A DNA stretch of 64,000 nucleotides from Microbacterium hydrocarbonoxydans (lineage in GTDB: Bacteria > Actinomycetota > Actinomycetes > Actinomycetales > Microbacteriaceae), in the NCBI RefSeq assembly GCF_904831005.1, contig NZ_LR882982.1, positions 1,240,001-1,304,000 on the forward strand, given 5' to 3'. Position 1 is the first letter of the stretch. Each line of letters starts with the position of its first letter. The notes beneath the pieces were generated by a model that was not told the origin of the DNA, did no database searches, and saw nothing but the letters and a program-made list of their open reading frames with translations. Shown one piece after another: positions 42,009 through 50,727 of this stretch. The position numbers and the translations under genes are program-made.

Positions 42009-44549
42009 ATGGCCTCCCCCACGCGGCTGTCCCGTCCCGTTCCCGCTGTGCGTTTCCGCCCGCCGGAACGACAGCCGGGCGGCGTGCAGCGGGGGCGCGT
42101 CACCGACGCCCTGATCGAGGCGGGGAGGGGAAGGAACCTCAGCGTCGTCAGCGCTCCGAGCGGGTACGGCAAGACCACCGCGGTCGCCGAGTGGGCCTCC
42201 GGCACCGACGATGTCTCCTGGCTGGCCCTCGCCGCCTCGGATGCCGAGCCCGGCTTTCTCGTCCGCGGCATGATCGACGCTCTGGTCGTCGGCAGCGAGA
42301 GGGCCGGTCGCTCCCTCGCTCTCACGCGGGGCGTGGCCGACCCGATGCGCGCCTACGCAGAGATCTGCGGCGCACTCGATGCCATCGAGGAGCGGGTGCA
42401 TCTCGTCGTGGACGATGCGCAGCGCGCCGGCGAGCACTGGCCAGACGGACTGCTCGGGCTGCTGGTCGAACAGCCACCGGACAACCTGCACCTGATGCTC
42501 GTGGGGACCACCCTGCTGGACATCACACTGTCGCGCGAGCACCTGATGGACCCTGGGGCGTTCGTGGGATGCGAGACGTTGCGCTTCACGCAGTCGGAGA
42601 TCGAGCGCATCGAGGGCGTGGGGGCCGAAGGCCTCGACGCGGCGACCGTGCTCCGCGAAACGCACGGATGGCCCATCGCCGTCAGGCTGGTCGCGATCGG
42701 CGGTGCACGGCCCTCATCCGATGCGGCCACGGCATCCGCGTTCCTCGGCGACTACGTGCGCGACCACGTGCTCAGCACGCTGCCCCAGGAGACCGTGGAT
42801 TTCGTGCTCGACGCCACCATCTGCCACGAACTCACACCCGAGCTCGCGAGCGCCGTGACGGAGCGTGCCGATGCCGGCGCGCTGCTGGACGACTGCGTCA
42901 GGCTCGGGCTCTTCCTCGATCGCTTCGAAGGCCCGCACGGGGTGGTCTATCGCTGGCACGCCTCGTTCGCGCGGCAGTGCATCGAGATCGCGCAGAAGGA
43001 CCCGCAGCGCAGCGCGGAGTGCCACAGACGCGTCGCTCGCTTCCTGCAGAGCACGGAGCCGCTCGTCTCGGTCGCCCACTCGCTCACAGCACACGACCCC
43101 GCGCAGGCCCGGGCCACGTTCATGCGCCAGTGGATGCGACTGGTCATGGGGGCGTGCGCGGCGGAAGTCGAACGCGTGGCGACCGAACTGCTGGAGCATC
43201 ATCCCGACGATGCCGAGATCCTCGCCGTCCGCGCCTGCGCCACCGATGTGCTGGGCGATCATCACCTGGCGCGCGAGTTGCTCGATCGCGCCCAGGCCGC
43301 CCATCTGAGGGCCGGCGGGGGATGCTCGACCACTCTCGCGATCGCGCAGCTGTTCGTCGCCGATGACCGAGCAGAGGCGATGTCTGCAGGCGCCACGTTG
43401 CGGTCCCTGCTGGCCAGCTCGCAAGAACTCGTCGGTGACCGCGCGGCCGTGAGCTATCTGATCGGTTGGTCGGAGATCCGGTATCCCACCAACCCCACCC
43501 TCCCCGCCGAGTACTTCGGCGCGGCAGCGAGGGAGATGGCGGGCTCGGGCGACATCGGTCTCTGGAAGCGCGCCCTCGGACACCTCGCGTTCGGCCAGAC
43601 CTGGGAGGGGCGGTTCGCCGATGCCGTGAGCACTCTCGCCGAGATCGACGCCCCGGGGCCCGCGCTCTCGGCTGCGGTCGGGTACGCCGGTGGCAGCACC
43701 GCCGCGGCGGCGGGACTGGTCGCCTACTGGGCAGACGAGACCGGCCACGCGGTGCAGAACTTCGAGAACGTGCTCCGCGGCAGCGGTCATGATCCGTCGT
43801 TCACGGCGATCGCGCGGATGATGCTGGCGTATGCGGCAGCAGAAGAGGGCGACCCCGCCGCCTGTCGGCGTGCCGCGATCGGGGTGCAGGAGATTCCGCT
43901 CGAGATGCTCCACGGTGTCTCGTGGCCGGTGTTCCGCGAGTCGGCGATCGCCCTGCTCGAAGAGGCGGTGGGGAACGGCGAACGCGCGCTGCGAATCGCT
44001 CGTCGGCATCTGACTCTGCCGGATCTGCCGCTCATCGGCGTCGCGCTCGCCGGGGTGCTTCGGCGCGGGGGCGACTACGCCGCAGCGCTCGAGATGCTGC
44101 GATCGATGCGGCTCTTCGCCGAGGTCTCGTACGTCAAGACGTCGACCCTCATCACCGCGGCGGTCATGCGCCGACATGTCGGCGATCACGATACCGCCCA
44201 TGATCTGTGCGAGGCCGCGATCGCGGTCGCGTCGGGGGAGAACGTACGGCTGCCGTTCGGTCACAGGGAGACGGCCATCCGACGGCTCCTGAGCGAGCAC
44301 GTGCATCACGGCACGGAGTTCGAGGACTTCATCGGCCGCTGCCTGGCGGGAGACGCGGCGAGCGCCGTCTCGGGCTCGCTGTCGGAGAGGGAGCGGGACG
44401 TCTTCCGACAGCTGCAGACCTCGCGCACTCTGCCCGAGATCGCCCGGGAGCTCGGCCTGTCGATCAACACGGTGAAGACGCACCAGCGCTCGATCTATCG
44501 CAAGCTCGAGGTGTCGTCACGCCGGGAAGCGGTGCGGACCACGCTGTGA
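42009..44549 (+). CDS. MalT-like/LAL-type LuxR family transcriptional activator
   Basis: An 846-residue STAND regulator. P-loop APSGYGKTT at 49-57, Walker B-like LHLVVDDAQ near 135, NB-ARC-like and winged-helix segments to about 330, a TPR-rich helical middle, and a C-terminal LuxR/NarL helix-turn-helix (about 785-846: LSERERDVFRQLQ, then LGLSINTVKTHQRSIYRKL). Such proteins oligomerise with ATP and an inducer and activate promoters from upstream sites. It adjoins copy a of the TCACCC palindrome and heads the block of genes carrying the other six, so it is the best candidate to bind them (inference). Its inducer is unknown. Confidence 0.88.
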   Translation: MASPTRLSRPVPAVRFRPPERQPGGVQRGRVTDALIEAGRGRNLSVVSAPSGYGKTTAVAEWASGTDDVSWLALAASDAEPGFLVRGMIDALVVGSERAGRSLALTRGVADPMRAYAEICGALDAIEERVHLVVDDAQRAGEHWPDGLLGLLVEQPPDNLHLMLVGTTLLDITLSREHLMDPGAFVGCETLRFTQSEIERIEGVGAEGLDAATVLRETHGWPIAVRLVAIGGARPSSDAATASAFLGDYVRDHVLSTLPQETVDFVLDATICHELTPELASAVTERADAGALLDDCVRLGLFLDRFEGPHGVVYRWHASFARQCIEIAQKDPQRSAECHRRVARFLQSTEPLVSVAHSLTAHDPAQARATFMRQWMRLVMGACAAEVERVATELLEHHPDDAEILAVRACATDVLGDHHLARELLDRAQAAHLRAGGGCSTTLAIAQLFVADDRAEAMSAGATLRSLLASSQELVGDRAAVSYLIGWSEIRYPTNPTLPAEYFGAAAREMAGSGDIGLWKRALGHLAFGQTWEGRFADAVSTLAEIDAPGPALSAAVGYAGGSTAAAAGLVAYWADETGHAVQNFENVLRGSGHDPSFTAIARMMLAYAAAEEGDPAACRRAAIGVQEIPLEMLHGVSWPVFRESAIALLEEAVGNGERALRIARRHLTLPDLPLIGVALAGVLRRGGDYAAALEMLRSMRLFAEVSYVKTSTLITAAVMRRHVGDHDTAHDLCEAAIAVASGENVRLPFGHRETAIRRLLSEHVHHGTEFEDFIGRCLAGDAASAVSGSLSERERDVFRQLQTSRTLPEIARELGLSINTVKTHQRSIYRKLEVSSRREAVRTTL

Positions 44550-44580
44550 GTCGCGAGCACTACGGGTGGGTGCACGCGGG

Positions 44581-45003
44581 TCAGGAGCGACGACGCGCGC
44601 GGTCCCACACGGAGTTGGCCGTGGCCGCAGACACCACGTAGCTGTCGGTCGGCGGGTACCCGAGGCGGGCGAACTCGGAGGAGAGCCGGGCGGATCGCAT
44701 CGACTCGACGAGCACGACGGCCGCCCACGCACCGAGAGGCAGTTCCATCGCGATGCGCCTGGCGTCGGCGGTACCGACCAGGCCCGCGACCTGAAGCGAG
44801 AGACCGGCGAGCGCGAACTCGTCTTCGTCGATCTCGGTGAGGTCGTAACCGCCTTCACTCCGCCGATGCAGAAGGAAGAAGTCGAGGAGATCCAGCGTGC
44901 TCGCCTCGACCAGCCGCAGCAGAGACTCGAGCAGTCCGGGGCTGGGGCGGTCGGAGCCGATCCTCACGACGAGGATCTGCACATCCCCGAGCTCGCGAGG
45001 CAT
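44581..45003 (-). CDS. DUF6325 family protein, copy 1
   Basis: A 140-residue acidic protein that aligns with the copy at 48453-48884 through LVE-stLDLLDffLL, an alternating acidic segment, a LVG-like mid part and the hydrophobic AWAAVVLVESMRSARLS stretch. Its function is unknown; family members sit beside SHOCT proteins. The ATG at 45003 is preceded directly by GGGGAG, an unusually short spacing, but no better start exists. It is the second gene of a two-gene unit controlled from copy b of the palindrome. Confidence 0.75.
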   Translation of the reverse strand: MPRELGDVQILVVRIGSDRPSPGLLESLLRLVEASTLDLLDFFLLHRRSEGGYDLTEIDEDEFALAGLSLQVAGLVGTADARRIAMELPLGAWAAVVLVESMRSARLSSEFARLGYPPTDSYVVSAATANSVWDRARRRS

Positions 45004-45029
45004 CTCCCCGACCGCCGCAGTCTTGAGCG

Positions 45030-45416
45030 TCAGGCCAGGGCCCGAGCCTTGATGGATGCGAACTCCGCTTCGGTGATCGTCCCCGAGGCCAGGAGCTTGG
45101 CGGCCTTGTCGATCTCGTCGCTCGGACTGCTGCCGGCGACGCTGCGGATATAGCTGTCCGCCGCGTGCTGCTGCGCCTGCATCGACGACGCGGATCGCTC
45201 CGCCATGCCGGGGCCGCGGGCGATCAGGTAGACCAGCGCCGTGAGGAAGGGGACGAAGACGAGGAAGACGATCCACAGCGCCTTGAGCCATCCGTTCAGC
45301 GCGTGGTCGCGGAACAGGTCTGCGACGATGTTGAAGAGCACCATCAGGTAGGAGATGAACACGAAAGCCCAGAAGAACCACCAGATGATGGCCCAGAAGC
45401 TATCCCATATGGACAC
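45030..45416 (-). CDS. SHOCT-domain protein with two N-terminal membrane helices
   Basis: A 128-residue protein with two hydrophobic segments (about 4-30 and 42-65, rich in Trp and Phe, PLDc_N-like) followed by a polar linker and a C-terminal SHOCT motif (SDEIDKAAKLLASGTITEAEFASIKARAL). SHOCT motifs are short C-terminal modules of unknown, probably oligomerising, role. The GTG at 45416 follows GAGAGGAGTCTGCT. On the minus strand a CAATAT -10 lies 30 bases from palindrome copy b. Confidence 0.8.
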   Translation of the reverse strand: MSIWDSFWAIIWWFFWAFVFISYLMVLFNIVADLFRDHALNGWLKALWIVFLVFVPFLTALVYLIARGPGMAERSASSMQAQQHAADSYIRSVAGSSPSDEIDKAAKLLASGTITEAEFASIKARALA

Positions 45417-45451
45417 AGCAGACTCCTCTCGTTGAGTTTCTGACTCTGGTG

Positions 45452-45457
45452 ATATTG
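45452..45457 (-). promoter_or_regulatory. -10 element (CAATAT) of the SHOCT/DUF6325 unit
   Basis: On the minus strand CAATAT begins exactly 30 bases beyond palindrome copy b. The predicted start is near 45445, leaving a leader of about 29 bases with a ribosome binding site. Confidence 0.5.
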
Positions 45458-45487
45458 GCACTGGGGAGCATCGAAGTCGTCGCGCCC

Positions 45488-45504
45488 TCACCCTGAGCGG
45501 GCGA
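45488..45504. promoter_or_regulatory. TCACCC palindrome, copy b (divergent promoter)
   Basis: TCACCCTGAGCGGGCGA. It serves both directions: CAATAT 30 bases away toward the SHOCT gene, and TACAGT (45536-45541) 31 bases away toward the AI-2E gene. Confidence 0.8.
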
Positions 45505-45535
45505 GCACCCGCCCGAGCCGCTCGGCGAGCCCGGA

Positions 45536-45541
45536 TACAGT
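45536..45541 (+). promoter_or_regulatory. -10 element (TACAGT) of AI-2E gene 1, leaderless
   Basis: TACAGT lies 31 bases after palindrome copy b and is followed by six bases and the GTG at 45548. Confidence 0.55.
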
Positions 45542-45547
45542 CCTCGT

Positions 45548-46678
45548 GTGGACGAGTCCTCCCCGCAGAATCCCGCGGACGCACCGGTGACGCTCTCGCG
45601 GTGGGGTCGCCTGCAGCGGGTGCTCCCTGCGCATCCGCTGCGCTCGGGTTTCGCCGTCGCCCTCGGTGTGCTCCTCGCCATGGCGCTCGCCGCGACGATA
45701 GCGGGCATCTCCACTGTGCTGATGTCGATCTTCCTCGGTGCTTTCCTCGCGCTCGGGCTGGACCCCGCCGTGCGCGCGCTCGAGCGTCGCGGGGTGCGAC
45801 GGCCCATCGGGGTCGCGATCGTGGCGCTCGCGTTCCTCGCGCTCGTCGTCGTGATCCTCCTTCTCGTGATCCCGGCCACGGTGCGGCAGCTCGCGGCGGT
45901 GATCGTGGGCGCTCCCGAGACCATCGCATCGATGCAGGAGAGTCAGTGGTACCTCGATCTCGAACGGAACCTCGGCGTCGATCTGTCGGCGGTGATCGCG
46001 GAGGGACTGCATTCGCTCACGACGCTGTCGTCGTTCCTGACGATCTCCGGCGGGGTTCTGAAAGCGGGATTCGGTGTCATCGGCGCGGTCTCGAGCTTCG
46101 TCATGGTGTCGGTGCTGACGCTCTACTTCGTGGCCTCTCTCGAGACCATCAAACAGGCGGCCGCTCGGCTCGTTCCCGCCTACCGGCGAGCGAGCTTCTC
46201 GCGACTGCTCGACGAGGTGACATCGTCGGTCGGCGGCGTGGTCGCCGGGGGAGTCACGCTGTCGTCCATCAATGCGGCCGTCGTGCTCGTGCTGCAGCTC
46301 GTGGTGGGATCGCCCGCGCCAATAGTGCTGGCGATCGCGGCGTTCTTCGTCACTCTGGTGCCGATGATCGGGTCGCTGGTCTTCCTCGTGATCGGCGGCG
46401 TCGCGACGCTGTTCGTGAGCCCGACCGCTGCGCTGATCTTCGTCATCGCATACTTCGCCTACATCCAGATCGAGGCCTACGTCGTCACCCCGAGGGTCAT
46501 GGGGCGGGCGGCTGCCGTGCCCAGCGTGCTCGTGATCATCGGCGCGATGATCGGCGCGACGCTTCTGGGGCTGCTCGGCGCGCTCGTCGCGATCCCGATC
46601 ACGGCGTCGATCCTGATCATCATCCGTCAGGTCTGGATCCCGCGCCAGGACAGCGAGACGACGCCGCCGCTGGAGTGA
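45548..46678 (+). CDS. AI-2E family transporter, copy 1
   Basis: A 376-residue membrane protein with about seven to eight hydrophobic segments and the AI-2E (PF01594) pattern: ALGLDPAVRALERRGVRRPIGVAIV near the start, the coiled middle domain, and later VPMIGSLVFLVIGGVATLF and YFAYIQIEAYVVTPRVMGRAAAVP. Despite the name, members include Na+/H+ antiporters and exporters of unknown solutes. The GTG at 45548 lies exactly at the predicted transcription start. A paralogue is at 57983-59101. Confidence 0.88.
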   Translation: MDESSPQNPADAPVTLSRWGRLQRVLPAHPLRSGFAVALGVLLAMALAATIAGISTVLMSIFLGAFLALGLDPAVRALERRGVRRPIGVAIVALAFLALVVVILLLVIPATVRQLAAVIVGAPETIASMQESQWYLDLERNLGVDLSAVIAEGLHSLTTLSSFLTISGGVLKAGFGVIGAVSSFVMVSVLTLYFVASLETIKQAAARLVPAYRRASFSRLLDEVTSSVGGVVAGGVTLSSINAAVVLVLQLVVGSPAPIVLAIAAFFVTLVPMIGSLVFLVIGGVATLFVSPTAALIFVIAYFAYIQIEAYVVTPRVMGRAAAVPSVLVIIGAMIGATLLGLLGALVAIPITASILIIIRQVWIPRQDSETTPPLE

Positions 46679-46688
46679 GCGGCAGCCT

Positions 46689-46705
46689 TCACCCGCTTGG
46701 GGTGA
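46689..46705. promoter_or_regulatory. TCACCC palindrome, copy c (SulP 1 operon)
   Basis: TCACCCGCTTGGGGTGA. CAGCAT (46736-46741) begins exactly 30 bases downstream. Confidence 0.8.
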
Positions 46706-46735
46706 GCGGCGAACGCCGCGCTCTCGCGCCGATGT

Positions 46736-46741
46736 CAGCAT
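46736..46741 (+). promoter_or_regulatory. -10 element (CAGCAT) of the SulP 1 operon
   Basis: CAGCAT 30 bases beyond palindrome copy c. The predicted start is near 46748, with a 39-base leader containing GGAGG. The hexamer is identical to that of the SulP 3 gene. Confidence 0.5.
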
Positions 46742-46786
46742 GGGCACATCGTCCCGCTCCGGGGGCGCGAGCGCGGAGGTGACGAG

Positions 46787-48460
46787 GTGCAGAGACCGCT
46801 GGCCGGCGTCACACGTCACAACCTCGTGCGCGAACTTCTCGCCGGCGTCACGCTCCTCGCGATCGCGATTCCCCTGAACATCGGCTACGCGCAGATCGCG
46901 GGCCTGCCCGCGACCGCAGGGCTCTACGCCCTCGTGGTCCCGACGATCGTCTATGTGCTCGTCGTCTCGTCGCGGCAGCTCGTCGCCTCGCCGGATGCCG
47001 CGGCCGCCGCGCTCGTCGCCTCCTCGATCGGGGGCCTCGCCGCCGCCGGGTCCGACGACTACATCACCATGGCGCTCGCGCAGGCGATCATCTGCGGCGT
47101 CATGTTCGCTCTCCTCGCGGTCTTCAAGCTGGGGTTCCTCGCGAACTTCCTCTCCAAGCCCATCCTCGTCGGCTTCGTCGGAGGCCTCGCGCTCGACATC
47201 CTCGTCTCGCAGATAGCCAAGATGCTCGGCGTCTCGATCGACTCAGGTGGCGAGTTCATCGACAAGGTCGCGGGTCTCATCAGCGGACTCGGCACCACGA
47301 ACCCGTGGTCGCTCGCGATCTCGGTCGCATCCGTCGCCGTGCTCGTCCTCGGACGACGGATGCTGAGCGCGGTGCCCTGGGCGCTGGTCGTGATGGTGCT
47401 CGCCACCGTGCTGGTGCTCGGCACCGGGCTCGCCGATCGCGGCGTAGCCGTGCTCGGCGAGGTGCCGGCCGGAGCGCCGACGCTGACCTGGCCCGTGCTC
47501 GACTGGCACACCTGGCTGCTGCTCGTCCCGTCGGCGATGGCGCTCACGCTGGTGACGACGGCCGAAGGGCTGCTGGTCTCCCGCTCGTACGGCGAGAAGC
47601 GGCACTACCGCACGTCTCCCAACCGAGACCTCCTGGCCTTCGGCGTCGCCAATGTCGCTGCGGGGGCCCAGGGGAGTTTCGCCGTCGGATCGTCGACGAG
47701 CCGCACCGCAGCGATGGACCAGTCGGGTTCGCGCACGCAGCTGCCGTCGATCGTCCTGGCGGCGGGGACGCTGCTGCTGCTGCTGTTCGGCACCGGTCTG
47801 CTCGAGGACATCCCCTCGCCGGCCATCGGCGCGATCGTCGGAGTGGCGATCCTGCCGCTGCTGGGCATCAGGGAGTTCGCGGGTCTGTGGCGCATCGATC
47901 GCTTCGAGTTCGCCATCGGCGCCGTGTGCTTCCTCGTCACTCTGTTCGTGGGGTCGATCCCCGGCATCCTCATCGCCTTCGTCCTCGCCCTGATCAATCT
48001 GGCACGGCGCGCGTCGACGCCGGCGATCGACGTGCTCGCCGACGACGACCGGCCGAGCGCATCGCTGCTCGACGCCGCGCAGCCGGGCACCATGACAGCA
48101 CCCGGGATCGTCGTGGTGCGCATGGCGGCGCCGCTGTTCTTCGCCAACGCGGACGTCTTCGCCACGGCCGTCCGCTCGGCGGTCGAGGCGCCCGGTCCCG
48201 GGGCCGTGCGTCACCTCGTGATCGACATGGAGGCGGTCACGGACGCCGATGTGACGGCCGCCGAATCCTTCGAGAGCCTCATGGAATCGATGCGATCGCG
48301 CGGCGTGACCGTGTCGTTCAGTCGTCTTCGCGCCTCCGCCGAGAGCCGGCTGAGGCAGCTGGGAATCCTCGACGACCAGCAGGTCTTCGACACCAATCGT
48401 GCGGCGATCGAAGAGCTGAGCGAGCGCGCACCGTCAGAGAGAGGAACACGAGATGAATGA
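46787..48460 (+). CDS. SulP family anion transporter with STAS domain, copy 1
   Basis: A 557-residue SulP protein with about twelve to fourteen hydrophobic segments starting LLAGVTLLAIAIPLNIGYAQIAGLPATAGLYALVVPT, ending in a cytoplasmic STAS domain (about 430-545: MAAPLFFANADVFATAV). The family carries sulfate, bicarbonate or other anions. The GTG start follows GGAGGTGAC. It overlaps the DUF6325 gene by eight bases and heads a four-gene operon controlled from palindrome copy c. Confidence 0.92.
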   Translation: MQRPLAGVTRHNLVRELLAGVTLLAIAIPLNIGYAQIAGLPATAGLYALVVPTIVYVLVVSSRQLVASPDAAAAALVASSIGGLAAAGSDDYITMALAQAIICGVMFALLAVFKLGFLANFLSKPILVGFVGGLALDILVSQIAKMLGVSIDSGGEFIDKVAGLISGLGTTNPWSLAISVASVAVLVLGRRMLSAVPWALVVMVLATVLVLGTGLADRGVAVLGEVPAGAPTLTWPVLDWHTWLLLVPSAMALTLVTTAEGLLVSRSYGEKRHYRTSPNRDLLAFGVANVAAGAQGSFAVGSSTSRTAAMDQSGSRTQLPSIVLAAGTLLLLLFGTGLLEDIPSPAIGAIVGVAILPLLGIREFAGLWRIDRFEFAIGAVCFLVTLFVGSIPGILIAFVLALINLARRASTPAIDVLADDDRPSASLLDAAQPGTMTAPGIVVVRMAAPLFFANADVFATAVRSAVEAPGPGAVRHLVIDMEAVTDADVTAAESFESLMESMRSRGVTVSFSRLRASAESRLRQLGILDDQQVFDTNRAAIEELSERAPSERGTRDE

Positions 48461-48884
48461 TTTCCGCTACGGACCCGTGGAGTACTACCTCGTCGGGTTC
48501 GAGGGGAGGCATCCGGACCCGAGCATCTTCGGGGCGCTGGACGACCTCGTCGAGAAGGAGACGGTGCGACTGCTCGACGTCGTCCTGCTCGCGAAATCCG
48601 ACGAGGGCGAGATCGAGATCTTCGACCTCGAGGCGGGCGAGGTGCCAGGTCTGAACGAACTCGAGCCCCTCGCCGCCGGTCTCGCAGGCGACGAGGACAT
48701 CGAGATGCTCGCCGAACTCGTACCACCGGGAAGCTCGGCCGCGATCGTCGTGCTCGAGCTCGCCTTCGCGAGGACTCTCGCCGAGAACCTCGCACGTGCG
48801 GGGGGAGAGGTGCTGCGGACCGACCGCGTCCCCGCTCCCGTCGTCAACGCCATGATGGACATCCTCGAGCAGGAAGGAGAGTGA
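48453..48884 (+). CDS. DUF6325 family protein, copy 2
   Basis: A 143-residue acidic protein opening FRYGPVEYYLVGFEG, with LLDVVLLAKSDEGE and a hydrophobic SSAAIVVLELAFARTLAENL segment. It is paralogous to the protein encoded at 44581-45003. Function unknown. It overlaps the SulP gene and lies one base before the SHOCT gene, so the three are [15 protein letters not shown] coupled. It may modulate the membrane proteins encoded around it (inference). Confidence 0.8.
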   Translation: MNDFRYGPVEYYLVGFEGRHPDPSIFGALDDLVEKETVRLLDVVLLAKSDEGEIEIFDLEAGEVPGLNELEPLAAGLAGDEDIEMLAELVPPGSSAAIVVLELAFARTLAENLARAGGEVLRTDRVPAPVVNAMMDILEQEGE

Positions 48885-48885
48885 C

Positions 48886-49236
48886 ATGCCTCTGAGGAGA
48901 TTCGGCCGTCCGGGACTGATCGGGCTCGCCGCGAGAACAGCAGTCGTCGCAGGAACCGCGTCGGCGGTGTCCGGCGCATCGATGCGTCACCAGCAGCAGA
49001 GGGCGGAGGGGCAGTACGAGCAGCAGCAGTACGAGGCCGCGCAGCAGCAGGCGCAGATCGACGCGGCAGCGCGCAACGCCGCTGCGCAGTATGCACCCGC
49101 AGCGCCGGCGCCGGCGGCGCCCGCGGCAGCCGGCGACGACATGATCGCGAAGCTGCAGCAGCTGGCGTCGCTTCGTGACTCGGCCGTGCTGTCGGACGAC
49201 GAGTTCGCGGCAGCGAAGCAGAAGCTGCTCAGCTGA
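48886..49236 (+). CDS. SHOCT-domain protein, copy 2
   Basis: A 116-residue protein with one N-terminal hydrophobic stretch (about 10-30), a Gln-rich coiled segment (residues 36-60), an Ala/Pro-rich linker and a C-terminal SHOCT motif (DMIAKLQQLASLRDSAVLSDDEFAAAKQKLL). It pairs with DUF6325 copy 2 as the minus-strand SHOCT gene pairs with copy 1, but in reversed gene order and with a different membrane anchor. Confidence 0.8.
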   Translation: MPLRRFGRPGLIGLAARTAVVAGTASAVSGASMRHQQQRAEGQYEQQQYEAAQQQAQIDAAARNAAAQYAPAAPAPAAPAAAGDDMIAKLQQLASLRDSAVLSDDEFAAAKQKLLS

Positions 49237-49250
49237 GCGGTCGGGAGTTG

Positions 49251-49276
49251 CCGAGGGCGGCGATCGCCGCCCTCGG
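49251..49276. repeat. 26-bp perfect palindrome between the SHOCT and membrane-protein genes
   Basis: A self-complementary sequence of two 13-base arms with no loop bases lies 14 bases after the SHOCT stop and 28 bases before the next start. It could form an mRNA hairpin attenuating the last gene of the operon, or bind a protein dimer. Confidence 0.6.
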
Positions 49277-49304
49277 CGGAGCGGCGTGAGACGGAGAGCC
49301 TCGA

Positions 49305-50651
49305 ATGAGTGAACTGGATGAACTGCGCGAGCGGGTGCTGCTGCTCGAACGGGAGAACGATGAACTCCGCACGCCGAAGAAGCGACGGTTCCGCGGGAAG
49401 ACCGTCGTCGGTGCGATTCTGCTCGTGCTGGCGGTGGTCCTCTCGCCGGTCGCGGCGATGGGTACGTGGGCGAGGCTGCAGCTGGTCGACACCGAGCGCT
49501 TCGTCGCGACATTCGCCCCGCTCGCCTCGGATCCCGACGTGCAGGAGTTCGTCGCCGACCAGGTGACCACCGCGATAGACGAGCAGGTCGACATCTCGGC
49601 GGTCGTGGGCGAGGTGTTCGACGGCATCCGGTCGTTGGGGCTCCCGCCGCGTGCCGACACGGCGCTCTCGCTGCTCGAAGGGCCCGCCGCGAACGGTGCG
49701 ATCTCTCTGATCGACGGGGTCGTGAATGATGTGGTGCGGTCTGAGCAGTTCGCGGACATCTGGACGCAGTCCCTGCGCTTCACGCACGAGCGCGCCACGG
49801 CGATCCTGCAGAACGCCCCCGGCACGGCGATTCAGCTCGGTGACGACGGCGCGGTCACGATCGAGCTCGGCGTCGTGATCGACCGGGTCAAGGAGGCGAT
49901 GTCGGAGCGCGGGATCGGTCTGGCCGACGTGATACCCGAGATCGACAGATCGATTCCGATCGCCCAGGCGGATGCGCTCGCACTGGTGCGCACGGTGTAC
50001 CAGGTCGCAGACATCGGCGGTTTCTGGCTGCCGTGGCTCGTGCTCGGCCTGTTCGTCGCCGGAGTGCTGCTCATGCGCGACCGACCTCGAGCGCTCCTGT
50101 GGTCGAGTGCGGGGTTCGCTCTCGTCTTCCTGGTCATGACCGCAGGCGTGGGAATCGGTCGTGGAGTCTTCGTGCGCGCCGTGAGCCCGGACATCATGTC
50201 GGCCGCCGCCGCGACCGCGCTGTTCGAGCAGCTCACTTCGCTGCTCGCCGGCACGATCGCCGCGCTCGCGCTCGTCGGTGTTCTCGTCGCGGTCTGGGCG
50301 TGGCTCGCGGGCTCCAGCCGGACCGCGATCGCGTTCAGGGGACTCGTCGAGAGCGGATTCTCCGCCGTGCGAGTCGCGGCCGAACGGCGGGGACTCACGA
50401 CCGGTGCGTTCGGTCGAGGAGTCGATCGGTTCCGCGGACCGATCTTCCTCGTCGGTGCGCTCGCGGCGATGACGCTGCTCATCGTCACCAGGCCGGTCTC
50501 GTTCGGCGCGGTCATCGGAGCAGGAGTCGGGTTGCTGGTCCTCGCCCTGCTCATCGAGCTGCTGCGCCGACCGGAGCCGGAGGTGATCGAGTCACAGGAC
50601 GACGCTGTGGCCGATTCCGAACCGCAACCCGCTCCGGAAGCGGCGAGCTGA
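49305..50651 (+). CDS. Polytopic membrane protein with N-terminal coiled coil
   Basis: A 448-residue protein with a short leucine-zipper-like start (ELDELRERVLLLERENDELR within residues 3-22), a membrane helix at about 33-55, an extracytoplasmic domain of about 170 residues (RFVATFAPLASDPDVQEFVADQV) and then four hydrophobic segments in the C-terminal 200 residues. The family is not recognised beyond similarity to actinobacterial 'integral membrane protein' entries. It is the last gene of the SulP 1 operon. Confidence 0.7.
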   Translation: MSELDELRERVLLLERENDELRTPKKRRFRGKTVVGAILLVLAVVLSPVAAMGTWARLQLVDTERFVATFAPLASDPDVQEFVADQVTTAIDEQVDISAVVGEVFDGIRSLGLPPRADTALSLLEGPAANGAISLIDGVVNDVVRSEQFADIWTQSLRFTHERATAILQNAPGTAIQLGDDGAVTIELGVVIDRVKEAMSERGIGLADVIPEIDRSIPIAQADALALVRTVYQVADIGGFWLPWLVLGLFVAGVLLMRDRPRALLWSSAGFALVFLVMTAGVGIGRGVFVRAVSPDIMSAAAATALFEQLTSLLAGTIAALALVGVLVAVWAWLAGSSRTAIAFRGLVESGFSAVRVAAERRGLTTGAFGRGVDRFRGPIFLVGALAAMTLLIVTRPVSFGAVIGAGVGLLVLALLIELLRRPEPEVIESQDDAVADSEPQPAPEAAS

Positions 50652-50668
50652 CACGCATGCGGCGATGC

Positions 50669-50685
50669 TCACCCTCGGCGGGTGA
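50669..50685. promoter_or_regulatory. TCACCC palindrome, copy d (SulP 2 operon)
   Basis: TCACCCTCGGCGGGTGA. GAAAAT (50716-50721) begins exactly 30 bases downstream, and the ATG at 50728 follows after six more bases. Confidence 0.8.
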
Positions 50686-50715
50686 GCGTCGCCGCATCCG
50701 ATCCCGATCCCCTCA

Positions 50716-50721
50716 GAAAAT
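50716..50721 (+). promoter_or_regulatory. -10-like element (GAAAAT) of the SulP 2 operon, leaderless
   Basis: GAAAAT lies 30 bases beyond palindrome copy d and six bases before the ATG at 50728. No ribosome binding site is present. Confidence 0.5.
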
Positions 50722-50727
50722 GGGCGC

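Noticed and set aside
41876..42009. The LAL regulator as a standard member of the palindrome regulon with a -10 at 30 bases
   Set aside because: No NAnnnT hexamer lies 30 bases downstream on the plus strand; its promoter is about 80 bases further on.
44549..44581. Terminator between the LAL regulator and DUF6325 copy 1
   Set aside because: No hairpin of useful length is present in the 31 bases between the stops.
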